Positions 10,677 to 21,341 of a stretch of 64,000 bases of DNA are shown here, in pieces. The notes below the pieces were generated by a model that saw nothing but the letters and a program-made list of their open reading frames with translations, searched no databases and was not told the DNA's origin. Position 1 is the stretch's first letter, and every line of letters begins with the position of its first letter. The position numbers were made by a program, and so were the translations under genes. Source of the stretch: Pleurotus ostreatus/Saccharomyces cerevisiae fusant (lineage: Eukaryota; Opisthokonta); contig JAMQCK010000015.1 of assembly GCA_024196135.1 (NCBI GenBank), positions 124,001 through 188,000 on the forward strand, written 5' to 3'.

Positions 10677-10942
10677 GGCTGGTGACTGTCCAAGTTCAAG
10701 CGGACGCGTGCCCCGGTCCGCCACTGTCAGGAACGAGGGGAGGGGGCCTCAGTACCCCCGCAATATTACGTACACGCTCCAAATAATATCCGCGTTGTTT
10801 GGATCTATTGACGCGGTGACAAAACGCGCACCCTCTGAATTCCTGCCGTCAACGCCGACAACAGCGAGCGCGACCCTTCGACGGCGAGCACGCATACGTA
10901 CACCGCGTCCAGCGCTGATTTCCGCGCGATTATCCGCCAAGC
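10677..10942. promoter_or_regulatory. Bidirectional promoter of the Shg1-like and Mbp1-like genes with an MCB element
   Basis: A 266-base gap between two start codons on opposite strands. It holds the palindrome ACGCGT at 10704-10709, the core of the Mlu I cell-cycle box bound by MBF, plus weaker GACGCGG and AACGCGC near 10811-10830. Since the gene to the right encodes an Mbp1-type protein, self-regulation is possible. The hexamer also occurs elsewhere in the window. Confidence 0.45.
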
Positions 10943-13395
10943 ATGCCGGAGACGCAGATATTCAAGGTTCGCGCGCCCCTTCCCACCCCCTTGCTCGTTA
11001 GGCTGACCCCATGGCCCATCGCGCAGGCGACGTACAGCGGCGTGCCCGTATACGAGATGTGAGGGTCTGCGACGCGCTCAGACGCGTGGGGAAGCTGACC
11101 GCGAGCGCAGGATGTGCAAGGGCGTCGCCGTGATGCGCCGCCGCTCCGACTCGTGGCTGAACGCGACGCAGATCCTCAAGGTCGCAGGATTCGACAAGCC
11201 GCAGCGTACACGCGTGCTCGAGCGCGAGGTGCAGAAGGGCGAGCACGAGAAGGTGCAGGGAGGGTACGGGAAGTACCAAGGTGCGTGGGCGTCGTCCGTC
11301 CCGAAGAGCGCGTCGGCAAAGAGCTTATGACGTTGTGCAGGGACGTGGATCCCGATAGAGCGCGGGCTGAGCCTGGCGCGCCAGTACAACTGCGAGCATC
11401 TCCTCCGACCCATCATCGAGTTCCAGCCTGCTGCGAAGAGCCCACCGCCTGCTCCGAAACACATCCTGGCTAACAACAACAACCGCGCGGCTCGCCGCGA
11501 ATCATCGACTGCCTCTGTCGTGACTGCGCGCACGACCCGCGCTGTGGAAGAGACTGTCGAATCCGAAGTCGAGACCATGTCAGCCTCGGCCTCAGACGAC
11601 GAAGGCTCGATGACTCCCTCCCCCTCCGAGGCGTCGTCCAGCTCGCGAACACCATCCCCAATACAAAGCCCTCCTGTCTCATATCACTCGGACTATAGCC
11701 AGAGCACTGGCGATGGCAGACGAGTCGTCCGTCGCGCTCGGGACCGATACGACGCTGACGAGGCTATACCGAACGACGGACCGCAATCGCGCTCGTATTG
11801 TGACCAGATCCTCGAGTACTTCATTTCAGACACCAACCAGATACCTCAAGTCCTCATCAACCCACCCCCCGATTTCGACCCAAACATGGTCATAGATGAT
11901 GACGGACATACCGCACTGCACTGGGCCTGCGCGATGGGTCGGATACGCATCGCGAAGCTGCTTCTCTCCGCTGGCGCGGACTTGTTCAAGGTCAACAAGG
12001 CTGGGCAGACAGCGCTTATGCGCAGCGTCATGTTCGCCAACAACTATGATGTACGCAAGTTCCCAGAGCTCTATGAGATGCTGCATCGGTCAACACTCAA
12101 CATCGATAACTACAACCGCACTGTCTTCCACCACATCGTCGATGTCGCTATGTCAAAGGGCAAATCGCACGCTGCGCGCTACTACATGGAGACAGTGCTG
12201 AACCGCCTCGCCGACTACCCGAAGGAGCTCGCGGATGTGCTTAACTTCCAAGACGAGGACGGTGAGACTGCGTTGACGATGGCAGCTCGGTGTCGAAGCA
12301 AGCGACTGGTGAAGCTGCTCATCGACCACGGCGCGGATCCGAAGATCATGAATCACGAAGGAAAGAGCACGGAGGACTTTATCTTGGAGGACGAGCGCTT
12401 CCGTCTTTCGCCAGAACCAGGCGCGCGACAGGCCGCTTCCCGCGGGGCGCCGAATCACTACATTGCGCCTACTCCGGGTCCGTCGCGCAACCCCCTCGCT
12501 GCCTGGGCGCTCGACACGAAGCCTCCACTACACTACTCTGCAGCCGCCCAGCGCGCCAGCACTCGCTGCGTCAACGACATGGCCAGTATGCTGGACAGTC
12601 TTGCGACCTCCTTCGACCAGGAATTGCGTGACAAGGAGCGCGACATGACGCAGGCGCAGGAGCTCTTGCGGAGAATCCAGTCTGAGATCCTCGCCGGCCA
12701 GCGTACCGTCGGGCAACTTCGCACTCAAGCCGACCAGCTGCCTCAGTTGGAGCAGGAGCTGAAGCAGCTACAGTCCATGCTCAACGAGAAGATGGGCAAG
12801 CGCTTCCGTCTCGGTTTTGAGAAGTGGGTGCACGACGAGGAGATGCGCGAGCAGCGGATTCGAGACGCGGCGGGCGGGCTGCTGATGCTGACGCCGGCGA
12901 CTGAGACCTTTGTGGTCGACGGTGACCCCTCGCAGTCGCTCAGCATGCCCCCGCCCCCAGATCCGAGTGGGAAGGGCAAGCGGAAGGCGGCGGCGCTCAA
13001 GGAGGACATCAGCGACCTCGAGCAGTTGTACGCGGATATACCAGAAGATCCGGAGGCGCTAGCGAGGGCTTGCGATGCGCTGAGGGAGGAGGTAGCGGGC
13101 TTCAGGAAGCGGAGGAGGACAATGTTCGACGAGTTGGTGAAGGTGCAGACGGAGGCCGGCAATGAGGGGCGGGTGAATGAGTATAGGAGACTCATCGCCG
13201 CGGGTGCTGGGTTAGCACAGTCGGAGGTGGACAACGCCATTCCGGCGTTATTGGAGGTACGTTTGCTCCAAAGTTGTTCTGTCCTCGAGACTGACAAGCT
13301 CCCAGGCGCTAGAAACAGAGGAACCTGGTTCAGCATCGACCTGGGGAGGTGGTGCCTCAGGTAGGTCTTCAGGGACCAGGATGGACAGTTCATAG
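10943..13395 (+). CDS. APSES-domain transcription factor, Mbp1/Res type, DNA-binding subunit of MBF
   Basis: Controls G1/S genes by binding MCB elements in a complex with a Swi6-type partner. The start is the ATG of MPETQIFK. Three exons build the KilA-N/APSES domain (about residues 5-105): [10 protein letters not shown], then [19 protein letters not shown] and [21 protein letters not shown] Ser/Pro-rich linker follows. The ankyrin region holds [32 protein letters not shown] and [22 protein letters not shown]-terminal coiled coil begins near [20 protein letters not shown] and has the heptads of Swi6/Mbp1 dimerisation regions. After the large exon a 53-base intron precedes the last exon, ending [10 protein letters not shown]. 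Length is about 780 residues, normal for the family. Domain order is complete. Confidence 0.93.
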
Positions 13396-13678
13396 CGACG
13401 ACGTCCGTATACCCACATTACTATTTACTGTTTCTCATTATTCTTTGCTATGATTCCCTCCTTGACTCTTTTTGCGTACTGTAATCTAAATGTACCGGTA
13501 TCCCGAGTCGACAGTGTACTTCTATGACGAATTTTGCCATGAAATAGAGCGGCCGTCTTCCAAAGCTTTTGTTCAGAGGGTCGGGTCGCCCGGCCCGCCG
13601 AATTATGTGCAAATTTGTTCGAGCCAAACAACGCGCCTTATTCCGCTCCGGCGACTTGCATTTTCGTCTCGACGCGCC

Positions 13679-14946
13679 ATGCCGCGGGTCCGGGCCTTCA
13701 CGACGAAGGATGTGCTGTACAACGCGGTGGAGGCGACCGCGCCATGGACGACGAACTTCCGGCACATGCTCCCGACGCCGCGGTCGTGGCTGAAGCGCCC
13801 GCCGCAGACGGGCGACGGGAGCAAGTTCAAGATGGCGCCCCTCCGGGACCGCATCAAGTGGTGGAACATCGTCCCTGGGGACCAGGTCAAGGTCGTGGGC
13901 GACCGGTATGGCGCGCTGAGGGAAGTGGCGAAGATTAACAAGTTGTCGAATCGGGTGTGGTTGAAGGAGCTGCCGGTGCGTGGAGGAAGTGCATTGCTTG
14001 TGTGTAGTACTGACTGGGATATAACAGAACAACCCCAGGTCTGGCAAGATCAGCTACCACTACTCCAGATGCCGCCTCTTCATGGGTGAATTTGAGTTCC
14101 CGCCGAAGGAGGAGGGCGGCGAGCCGCGGCCCCTGCAGTACGTGGTGTACTTCCTCCTGTGATCGGCATGGCTGACCACCTTGCAGAGTCTTCGCGCAGC
14201 GTGTAGGGACAACACAGCCGAAGTGGGACCCCTTCCACCACCGCTGGTCATGGCAACGCTTCGCTGTCAAGCTTATGCCAACCGTACCACACCTGCGTGG
14301 CCAGCGGATAGAGGTCCCTTGGCCAAAAACCATCCCGCAAAAGCCCAACCCTCGTGCGTGCATATTCCCTTTACCTTCAGAATCGTACTAAAGCGTGGCC
14401 GCAGCCGGTGCCCATGACACGCCTGCCGACGTCGTGTCCAGGGTCACATACGAGTTCCCCGCGTTCCGCTCGCGACTCGAAGATCCTCTTCCGACGCCAC
14501 CTTCCGAGATGGAGTACCTCCTCCACGTCTTCAACCCGCACCTCGGTCCCGCACCCTTCGGCGACTCTCCCCCCGTCGAGCGCTACCTTGCCAAGGAACT
14601 CTGCAACCCGCACGGCCGCGCGCAGAAGCTGAAGCGCTTCCGCTCCTTCCAGCTCTACAAGCAGCGCCTGCTCGAGGAGTACATCCGCGCGGAGCTCGCG
14701 GACCGCCAGGGCCGCTCGAAGGGCAAGTGCGTCGAGGACGCGCGCTTCAAGTTCAAGGAGAACCTGGCGAAGGACATGCTGGCGGCGAAGCGCGTGCGGA
14801 CGAAGAACAGCGAGCGCGTGCGCAAGATGATGCGCAAGAAGCTGAGCAAGGCGAAGAAGGAGATCAAGCAGCGCAAGAAGCTCACGGCGTTGGCGCTCGA
14901 GGCGGGCCCGAACCAGGTCATCCCGGAGGCTGCTGCGACGGCGTAG
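13679..14946 (+). CDS. Mitochondrial large-subunit ribosomal protein uL24m
   Basis: Structural protein of the mitochondrial ribosome. The start chosen is MPRVRAFTTKDVLYN at 13679; the frame is open back to 13490 but the extra stretch has no family character. The N-terminus is basic, as for a matrix protein. The KOW motif reads IVPGDQVKVVGDRYGALREV followed by AKINKLSNRVWLKELP. Exon 2 continues NNPRSGKISYHYSRCRLFMG and EFEFPPKEEGGEPRPLQ. Exon 3 has VFAQRVGTTQPKWDPFHHRW. The long last exon encodes a Lys/Arg-rich helix, including RKMMRKKLSKAKKEIKQRKK. The third intron is unusually short if its donor is GTGCAT near 14362 (about 36 bases); a different border there is possible. Fungal homologs share the long C-terminal extension. 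Confidence 0.88.
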
Positions 14947-15315
14947 AGCTCGTCTTCATTTGCTGCGTCCCTCACCTGGCATCGTATACAATACACTACC
15001 ATTGCATATTGTCTCCCCTCATCCAATCGCGGTGTGATGGCCGAATGAATGCGACCGCATAGTCCAGTCTTCCTGCACAAACGAGACGTGATTTTAGGTG
15101 AGAACAATAACATCCCCTTTAGACAGTCTTTCATCTGTAAGTCGAACCGTGGGAAATCCACTTGGCGCTACGCGACGATGACGCCAACAGGCAGCCAAAG
15201 CAACGTGCAGTTTGCATTGCAAGGCATTCCTGGGCTTGACGGAACCATGGAGTCGCAGCACTGCAAGATGGAGCGCTGCTGCGAGAATCCCCCTCGGAGC
15301 GACGCACGCAGTGCC
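14947..15315. other. Intergenic region without gene
   Basis: About 370 bases between uL24m and the promoter of the short MPLFG paralog. Short overlapping frames only; nothing recognised. Confidence 0.35.
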
Positions 15316-15347
15316 TGACGTCGTAGGTTAGGACTGGTAGGTATAAA
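15316..15347 (+). promoter_or_regulatory. CRE-like site plus TATA box upstream of the short MPLFG gene
   Basis: TGACGTCG at 15316-15323 is followed after 18 bases by TATAAA at 15342-15347, 110 bases before the ATG. It mirrors the arrangement upstream of the long paralog. Confidence 0.6.
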
Positions 15348-15457
15348 GGCAAGGAGAAAGGGAGAGAGCAATTCTTCACTTGCCAGCCTTCTTGCTTCGC
15401 ACCTCTACGAGCGAATCACCAACCAAAGACCACTTCACTTCACGTCCCAACTTCATC

Positions 15458-15881
15458 ATGCCTCTCTTCGGTCGCCGCCACCATGCCACCGCGCCCACCT
15501 CAGGCGGAGGTTACACTCACCACCACCATCGTCGCACAGTGCGCCACCACAAGGACCCCGCCCATGTCACCGGGGGCTACAGTACGTCGTCGCTCACTTC
15601 TCTTACACCCTCACCTCTGACCACGTCTTCCTCTTGCAGAAGCCGCCCTCGCCAACCCCAACACCACGTCCGCCGGGCGCCGCCACGCCAAGCACGAGCT
15701 GCGAAAGCGCGGCGAGAGCACGCACGTTCCGCTCATGGTCCGCATTAAGCGCACGCTCGGGATTCGCTCGACGCCGAGGACGTCGACTGTCGGCGGATAT
15801 GGGCATCACACAACGCACGGAGGAGGGTATGGCCATACGGGTCTTGGCACGACGACGCACGGCACGCACCACCACTACTAG
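15458..15881 (+). CDS. His-rich small protein of the MPLFG family, short paralog
   Basis: A basic, His-rich protein of 121 residues with no known domain. Exon 1 encodes MPLFGRRHHATAPTSGGGYT and HHHHRRTVRHHKD. A 58-base intron (15582-15639) separates it from exon 2, KAALANPNTTSAGRRHAKHE. Exon 2 also carries THVPLMVRIKRTLGIRS, which aligns with PPLMARLKHAFGLG of the copy at 8301-9041. The tail has Gly/His/Thr repeats and ends GTTTHGTHHHY. The two copies share the start context, the MPLFG N-terminus, an APT...GY segment, the HH.HRRT patch and the Leu-Met-basic block. The low-complexity tail is much shorter here, and the long copy lacks this intron. Subcellular site and partner are unknown. Confidence 0.72.
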
Positions 15882-16090
15882 GCAGCGACCTCTGTCGGTG
15901 GATGATTCAATTGGCCCAGACCAAGAGAACGACGGAGAATAATGTAGCATAACCTGACGCAGTCGAAGTTAGCCTCTTGTATCTTGATCGTTCGGTGTAT
16001 ACCCTCGGACGTACTGTATGACCTCGGAATAATGCTTTCAGATTTCTGTTTGCCACACAAAGTCCGACTGGCTGACTCTGAGTGCGCAAA

Positions 16091-17190
16091 TCATGGTAGC
16101 AAGCGGGCAAGACGAGCCGCTGGCGCGTCCCCATTCCATAGCTCTTTGCCATCTTCCACACTCGCTATGGGGAGTCCTTGCTGCTCAACGACATATGACG
16201 CCGATACGCTTCCATATGCAGCAGCTATAGACACGATATGTGAGAAAATACAGCGACTTGAATACCCTTTGTTCTGACCTTTGAAGATGTCACGACCTGC
16301 CAACGCCAGACCGGCGCACAGGCCGCCAAGGAAGCTATTCCCCGCGCCCGTTGTGCTCTTCACCTTCTCTGCGGCTTCCTCGGGCCGCCAGTACGCGTCG
16401 ACCCAGCGCCCTTCCTGCGCACCCAACGCAGGCTCAGAATTGAGAACGTAGGAACCTCGAGCGCCCGAGCGAATGACGATTGTTCGAGCACCGTAGGAGG
16501 CAAACTCGATCGCCATCTCTTCTACTAGCGATGTAGATGAGCTTCCTGGAGGTAGAGTCTCGGACAGGAAAGCCTCTGCTTCTTCGTGGTTGGGCGAGAA
16601 TATATTGATGTCGGGAAGGAGGATGCGCAGAGTTTCGAGGTTGGCGGCGGTACACGATGGCGGGATAGGCTCGTAGACGACGAGCTGGCCAGGTACGACA
16701 ATCCCGTGATTTATGTTCTCAGCGAGAACATCTGGACTGCAGCAGAAGTGCAAGCACTGGGCGTCCTGTGCGATACTTTGTGGCACAGACGAGAGCATTC
16801 GTGGTGGGCGCGGGTTGACATAACGGAAGCTGTGTGATGAATTATAAGGAAAGTGTGGCGGGCATGGAGATAGAAAAAGAGGGAAGATACTCGCCTACGC
16901 TCGTCACCTTTATATTCTATCAGAGCTTCGAGGGTATCCTCGTCGTCCCATAACCACATTTCATCGTCAATACTGAGTTTGTCAAGCGCGACCTTCAGTT
17001 CTGGATTTTCTCTTCCACTGACTGGGATGCGAATACGCGCAGGAGGTACCCATATCCGCGCGCCAGCTACCGCAAACATCCCACCGCCGCCAACATAGCG
17101 CTCTCCCCGTTCAAGATCCCCATCTGAGTTGAGATATTTGAAGTGGTCGATGAGGACTGTCCCCAAGCTCAGGAGGGCAATATCAGACAT
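16091..17190 (-). CDS. PfkB-family (ribokinase-like) protein related to Mak32
   Basis: Resembles the fungal Mak32 branch of the PfkB sugar-kinase fold. The N-terminus MSDIALLSLGTVLIDHFKYL and GERYVGGGGMFAVAGARIW match the opening fold and the Gly-rich substrate loop. Later exons give VVYEPIPPSCTAANLETL, FSPNHEEAEAFL and ARTIVIRSGARGSYVL. The signature 2 region reads STTGAGNSFLGGLCAGLALA: where active PfkB kinases have GAGD with a catalytic Asp, this protein has Asn. An intron of about 55 bases near 16230 joins DIFKA to AAYGSVSASYVVEQQGLP. Introns are 50 to 60 bases long. The gene is divergent from ATP7, with 264 bases between starts. Kinase activity is doubtful given the Asn; yeast Mak32 itself has an ill-defined role. 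Confidence 0.75.
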
Positions 17191-17454
17191 GGCGGTTCAA
17201 AGCAAAGGGCATCTCGATAGACAATCGGATTCCTGAGTCCAACTTGCCACCGGCATGACGGAGGAAGCCAAGTGAGGGGCACCGGCCCGAAAACCCGCAA
17301 AAGGGAACCGCGCGGCCGGCGAGCTCCGAGGAAAGACTGCTCCGGGCGACGCCGGCCTGTTCTGCTCACCGTCTTCGTCGTTCTCCTCATTTTCTCCGGT
17401 GATTATCTCGCGGCGTTGCCGAAAATTCCAAGTTCTCACTCGCTGTCTGCAGTC

Positions 17455-18232
17455 ATGGCCACCAAGGCAGCCACCAAAGCCGCGGTCGTACGCGTTCAGG
17501 TTCCAGTTGTTGAGGTGCAAGTGCTCACTCTGCTATAGGACTTTACCCGCATCTACTCTTCCCTTGGTCTCGGCAAGGGTGCGTGGTCAGACAACTTTTG
17601 AGAGTAATGGGAGGTTGACTTGGGCCACAGAGACCATCGCCGGCGTCCAGGCCTTCCGCAAGCGCCACGGCGACGCGCAGCGCGAACACGGGCAGTATGC
17701 CGCGCAGCCGACGACCGTCGACTTCGCGCACTACCGCTCCGTGCTGAAGAACCAGGCTGTCGTTGACGAGGCCGAGAAGATCATACAGAACTTCAAGCCG
17801 GTCACCTACGACGTCTCCGCGCACGTCAAGGCGATCGAGGCGTTCGAGGCGAAGGCCGTACGTGTTAGGGTTGTTGCATGGGGATGATCGCTCACTTCCA
17901 TCCTAGGTCGCGAAGGCGAAGGAGACCGAGGAGAAAATCGACATCGAGCTCAAGGAGCTGCAGGCCACCCTTGCGAACATCGAGGAGGCGCGCTCGTTCG
18001 AGAACCTCCGTGTACGTGGTCACATCCCTTGCCCCCATCCTACCATATTGACCCTTCGCACAGGCGGACGACGTCGGCGACGCCCACCCGCGCCTCCGCG
18101 AGGTCGTCGAGACCATGCTCAAGAAGGGCAAGTGGGAGGTTCCTGGTAAGTTCGCTCATACCTGTCCTTCATACGCCCAACTAAGCTGTCGCAGGCTACA
18201 AGGAGAAGTTCGGCGACCTCAACGCCGTGTAA
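17455..18232 (+). CDS. ATP7: ATP synthase subunit d, mitochondrial (Atp7)
   Basis: Part of the peripheral stalk of the mitochondrial F1Fo ATP synthase. The start is the ATG of MATKAATKAAV. Exon 2 encodes DFTRIYSSLGLGK, typical of the N-terminus of subunit d. Exon 3 reads ETIAGVQAFRKRHGDAQREH and later FAHYRSVLKNQAVVDEAEKI, then FKPVTYDVSAHVKAIEAFE. After further introns come KAKETEEKIDIELKELQATL and ANIEEARSFENLR, then DDVGDAHPRLREVVETMLKK, ending YKEKFGDLNAV. The length of about 174 residues is normal. Five introns of 50 to 60 bases are visible, a high density for a small gene. All family segments are present. Confidence 0.93.
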
Positions 18233-18436
18233 TCTACCTACTACCCAATCGATCATTGCATTATCTGGAGCATAGTTCAATAGAGCGCTGTTGTGATCAT
18301 CATGCACCAGAAAATGCGAATAAATCCAGTGTAGTGTGCGTAAGGTGCGTCGAGAGATGATAAAGGCATGAGAGATGGAGACGGACATAGAAATAGTTGC
18401 GGAAGTGAGATGCATGAATCTAGTATGAGCGCTGCG

Positions 18437-20690
18437 CTACGCCTCTGCTTCCGCCCACATCTTGCGTTCCAATATTCGCTCCTTCCATGCTTCTTTCTTC
18501 CCGTCATCCCAGTCGGCCACTTCCTCCTCAGAATCCGACAAGGCGACAAGCTCCTGCTTTGGCGCGACGACGCCAGACCGAATCTTCTGCCCGGGCCGCG
18601 GTCCAAGGACAACTTTGCGCGAAGCAGCCACATTGGAGAGCGCGTCAAGCTGTGTGCGAGGTCAGCAAAAGCCGCTATTGCGATGCCATCTTGCATACCT
18701 TGCTTTGCAACTCCGCATCGCTCTGCCTATGCTGCCCCGGCTTGAAGGACGGGTCGAAGCCCAAGTTCTTGATCATGTTCGCTGAATACCTTGGCCGGTC
18801 CTCCGCCTCCTCCTTCTCCCTCTCCTTCCTCGCCTCCTCTTCCGCTGCCCGTTCCTTCCCCTTCCGCTTATCCTGATCCTTCGCCTTCCCATTCTTCTCC
18901 CTCTCCTTCCGCTCCTTCTCCTTCAACCGTGCCGCCGCCTCCCTCGCCGCCAGCACATCCCGCATCCCCTCCTTATCCCGCTTCGTCAACGCCTGCAGCG
19001 TCTCCTTATCCGACTTCGCCTGCATCGCGCGCGCCGCCTTTGCCTGCGCGTCCCGCCCAATCCGCTCGCCCACAAACATATCCCCGCCCCCACCGTCCCC
19101 ATTGCGCACCACATGCCCGCCCAGCACATACGTCGCGCCGCCCGCTTCCTGCTCCGGCTGCAGGCCCCACCGCCGGCGCGGATCGTAATTATGCTTCTGC
19201 TTGTGCTTCGCGGAGGTGGACATCCCGTTCGTGCTCGCGGTGAACTCGGGGCGCGAGGCGCGGCTGCGCTGCACAGCCTGCTGGACGTGGTAGTCGCAGA
19301 CCTCGCTCACGCGCTTGTCGAACCAGGCGAGGCACTGCTTGCCGTCGGCCTTGGTGACGGCGCAGAGGCCGAGGTCGCGCGCGCGCCCAATGATGGCGAT
19401 GGACTCGGCGTTCTCGGGGGTGACGGCGAGGACGTTGCTGCGAGGGTGGGGTTTGTCGCCGGCTTTCTGGGAGGGGGTAAGCCGAGACATTAGAGATAGA
19501 GTCAGGTTCATACCTGGAAAGGCTTGAGAAGGCGCGGGTTCAGTAGAGCTATCACGTCGCCCTCCTTCACTTTAGAGAGCGCCTCGAATGCCCCGCGACT
19601 GCCACCACGGTAGACCTTGGTCGGCTTGCGTCCGTCATCGTGCTTGATCAAGTCACACGAGTCGGCCTCGAAGAGTAGCAATCTCAGCAAAGCATCTCCA
19701 CGAATCACAGATGTGCCACCAGTCGCAGACGACGATTTACGCGCACCGAAGTCGACCAGAGTGAAGCTGATGAAGCGCTTTCCGCGTGGCTTCTCGGGTG
19801 GAGGGGGTTGACCACGCTTAGGCTTGCCCTCATCGTCGCGGTCGACTGTTTCAGGCGCGTGCGTCTGCTTAACGGCGCCACGCTCCGCGACAACGGCGAT
19901 GGTGACCCAATCGCCTTCCACTGGTACGTCGTATGAGGACTTGTCAGGAAGTAGGCGGACATTGGAGTAGAGGCGGGAGGGTGAGAGGTAGTATCGACCG
20001 CGGAGATGCTCTTGTAAGTCTTCGTGTGGTAGGATGCGAGATCTGACAAGAGTTTAGCACCAGCTTGCGCCTAACAGAGTGTCACTCACGAAAGCCTGAT
20101 ACCAGAGTTGGGCTCGAGCCTCTGGAAGGTGGGATCGTCGAAGGGTGCTTTATGGTCCTCAGGCCCGATCGGGACTTCGTCAATGATCGCAAGGTTCTCA
20201 TCTCGCTTTGGAATGTTCAGGTTCGGTGGAGTGGGTGGGCGTTCGGGGAAACCGGTCGATCTTGTCCGTGTAGGCTCTTCTTCAGCTGCCTTCTTGCTAG
20301 AGCTAGCCAGCTTTGAGAGCAAGTTGGACCTCCCGGGCGCGGCTGATGGCGAAGGTTTCACGGGTGCAGGCTGCTTGGGTGCTGGCTTGCTGGCCTTCGG
20401 CAGATGGAAGGGTATAGGTAACCGCTCATCGTCATCGTCGTATACGCGGCGTTTCTTCTCTGCCGTCTCTTCAGTATCATTCATATTAGAAATGGGGGCC
20501 ACGCACTTGGTGAAGGTGTCGCAGGAGCAAGGACTTTGTCTTCAGGTTCTTTACGCTTCGTGGGCTTCTTGGTCTCGGCGAGAACGCTTGGGTCTACTGT
20601 CGATAGCTGTGCTTGTAGCGCGGCAATCTGCGCTTGAAGCTCCTCCGCTTTCTTCTGCTCAGCCTCGCGGGCAGTACGCGCTGACTCCAT
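18437..20690 (-). CDS. MCM10: DNA replication factor Mcm10
   Basis: Binds DNA and the CMG helicase and is needed for origin firing. The start is MESARTAREAEQKKAEELQA, the beginning of an N-terminal coiled coil. A 45-base intron precedes KTAEKKRRVYDDDDERLPIP. The core OB-fold includes YYLSPSRLYSNVRLLPDKSS, the GDWVTIAVVAERGAVKQT segment and KRFISFTLVDFGARK. The Mcm10 zinc finger follows as LGLCAVTKADGKQCLAWF and KRVSEVCDYHV, giving the CCCH pattern. A Lys/Glu-rich helix and a conserved NMIKNLGFDPSFKPGQ segment lead to the C-terminus, ending KMWAEAEA. About four introns are seen. An ACGCGT element lies 22 bases upstream of the ATG. Domain order and length match fungal Mcm10. Confidence 0.92.
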
Positions 20691-20711
20691 GATGGACGCT
20701 TGGGGAAAGTA

Positions 20712-20717
20712 ACGCGT
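20712..20717 (-). promoter_or_regulatory. MCB-like hexamer upstream of Mcm10
   Basis: ACGCGT, a palindrome, lies 22 bases before the Mcm10 start codon. In yeasts many replication genes are activated at G1/S by MBF through this hexamer. It is close enough to the ATG to fall in a 5' leader, so function is uncertain. Confidence 0.35.
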
Positions 20718-21341
20718 GATGGACAACGTTTGCACGTGATCGCGGCGCCTCAGTAATGTCGGCAGATTCCGACATTCTCTCACGACCACGCTTCTTGGAG
20801 TTGAACTTTATGACACACCAGCTTGACAACATCCGAGGCTGAACAAAGCCGCAACTGTCCTGAAAGGCCGTGCCTTGCATTATAGCTCGCTTGTGCTCCT
20901 CGACATGTATCAGCACACTCAATACGTAGACATGGCGACGGGCGCAACGGTCCAAACACCTGCACATTCGATGGCCGACCGATTTGGAAGCAACAAATGA
21001 GCAAGCACGGTCGGTTCCGTACTCAACAATGGCGAACAATTGCGGGCAACCGAGGGGCTCCACTTGCGGCCCTTGCGCGCTCTGGTCGCGCATATGCGCT
21101 GCGACAGTCGTGGCCTTTGTCTGTGCAGCGGGCACGTTTCGACGTTCGCACAGGCGGTTATTCTCCGCCGAGGAGGCCCGTCCTCCCTCTCAGCTCGCAA
21201 TATATAAGGCGAGGAGGTAGGCCACTCACTTCTCATCAGTCAACTTCTTCTCTCACCTTTTGCATTCCTCTTCTACACTCGAGCCTCTTTCGCTCCACAC
21301 CTTCCTTCTTCCTACACCCAGTTCATATTCTGCACATCACC
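20718..21341. other. Intergenic region; divergent promoters of Mcm10 and the secreted barrel gene
   Basis: About 620 bases between divergent genes. A TATATAA at 21201-21207 lies 135 bases before the ATG at 21342 and is a likely core promoter for the plus-strand gene, followed by a pyrimidine-rich leader typical of highly expressed fungal genes. Confidence 0.5.
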
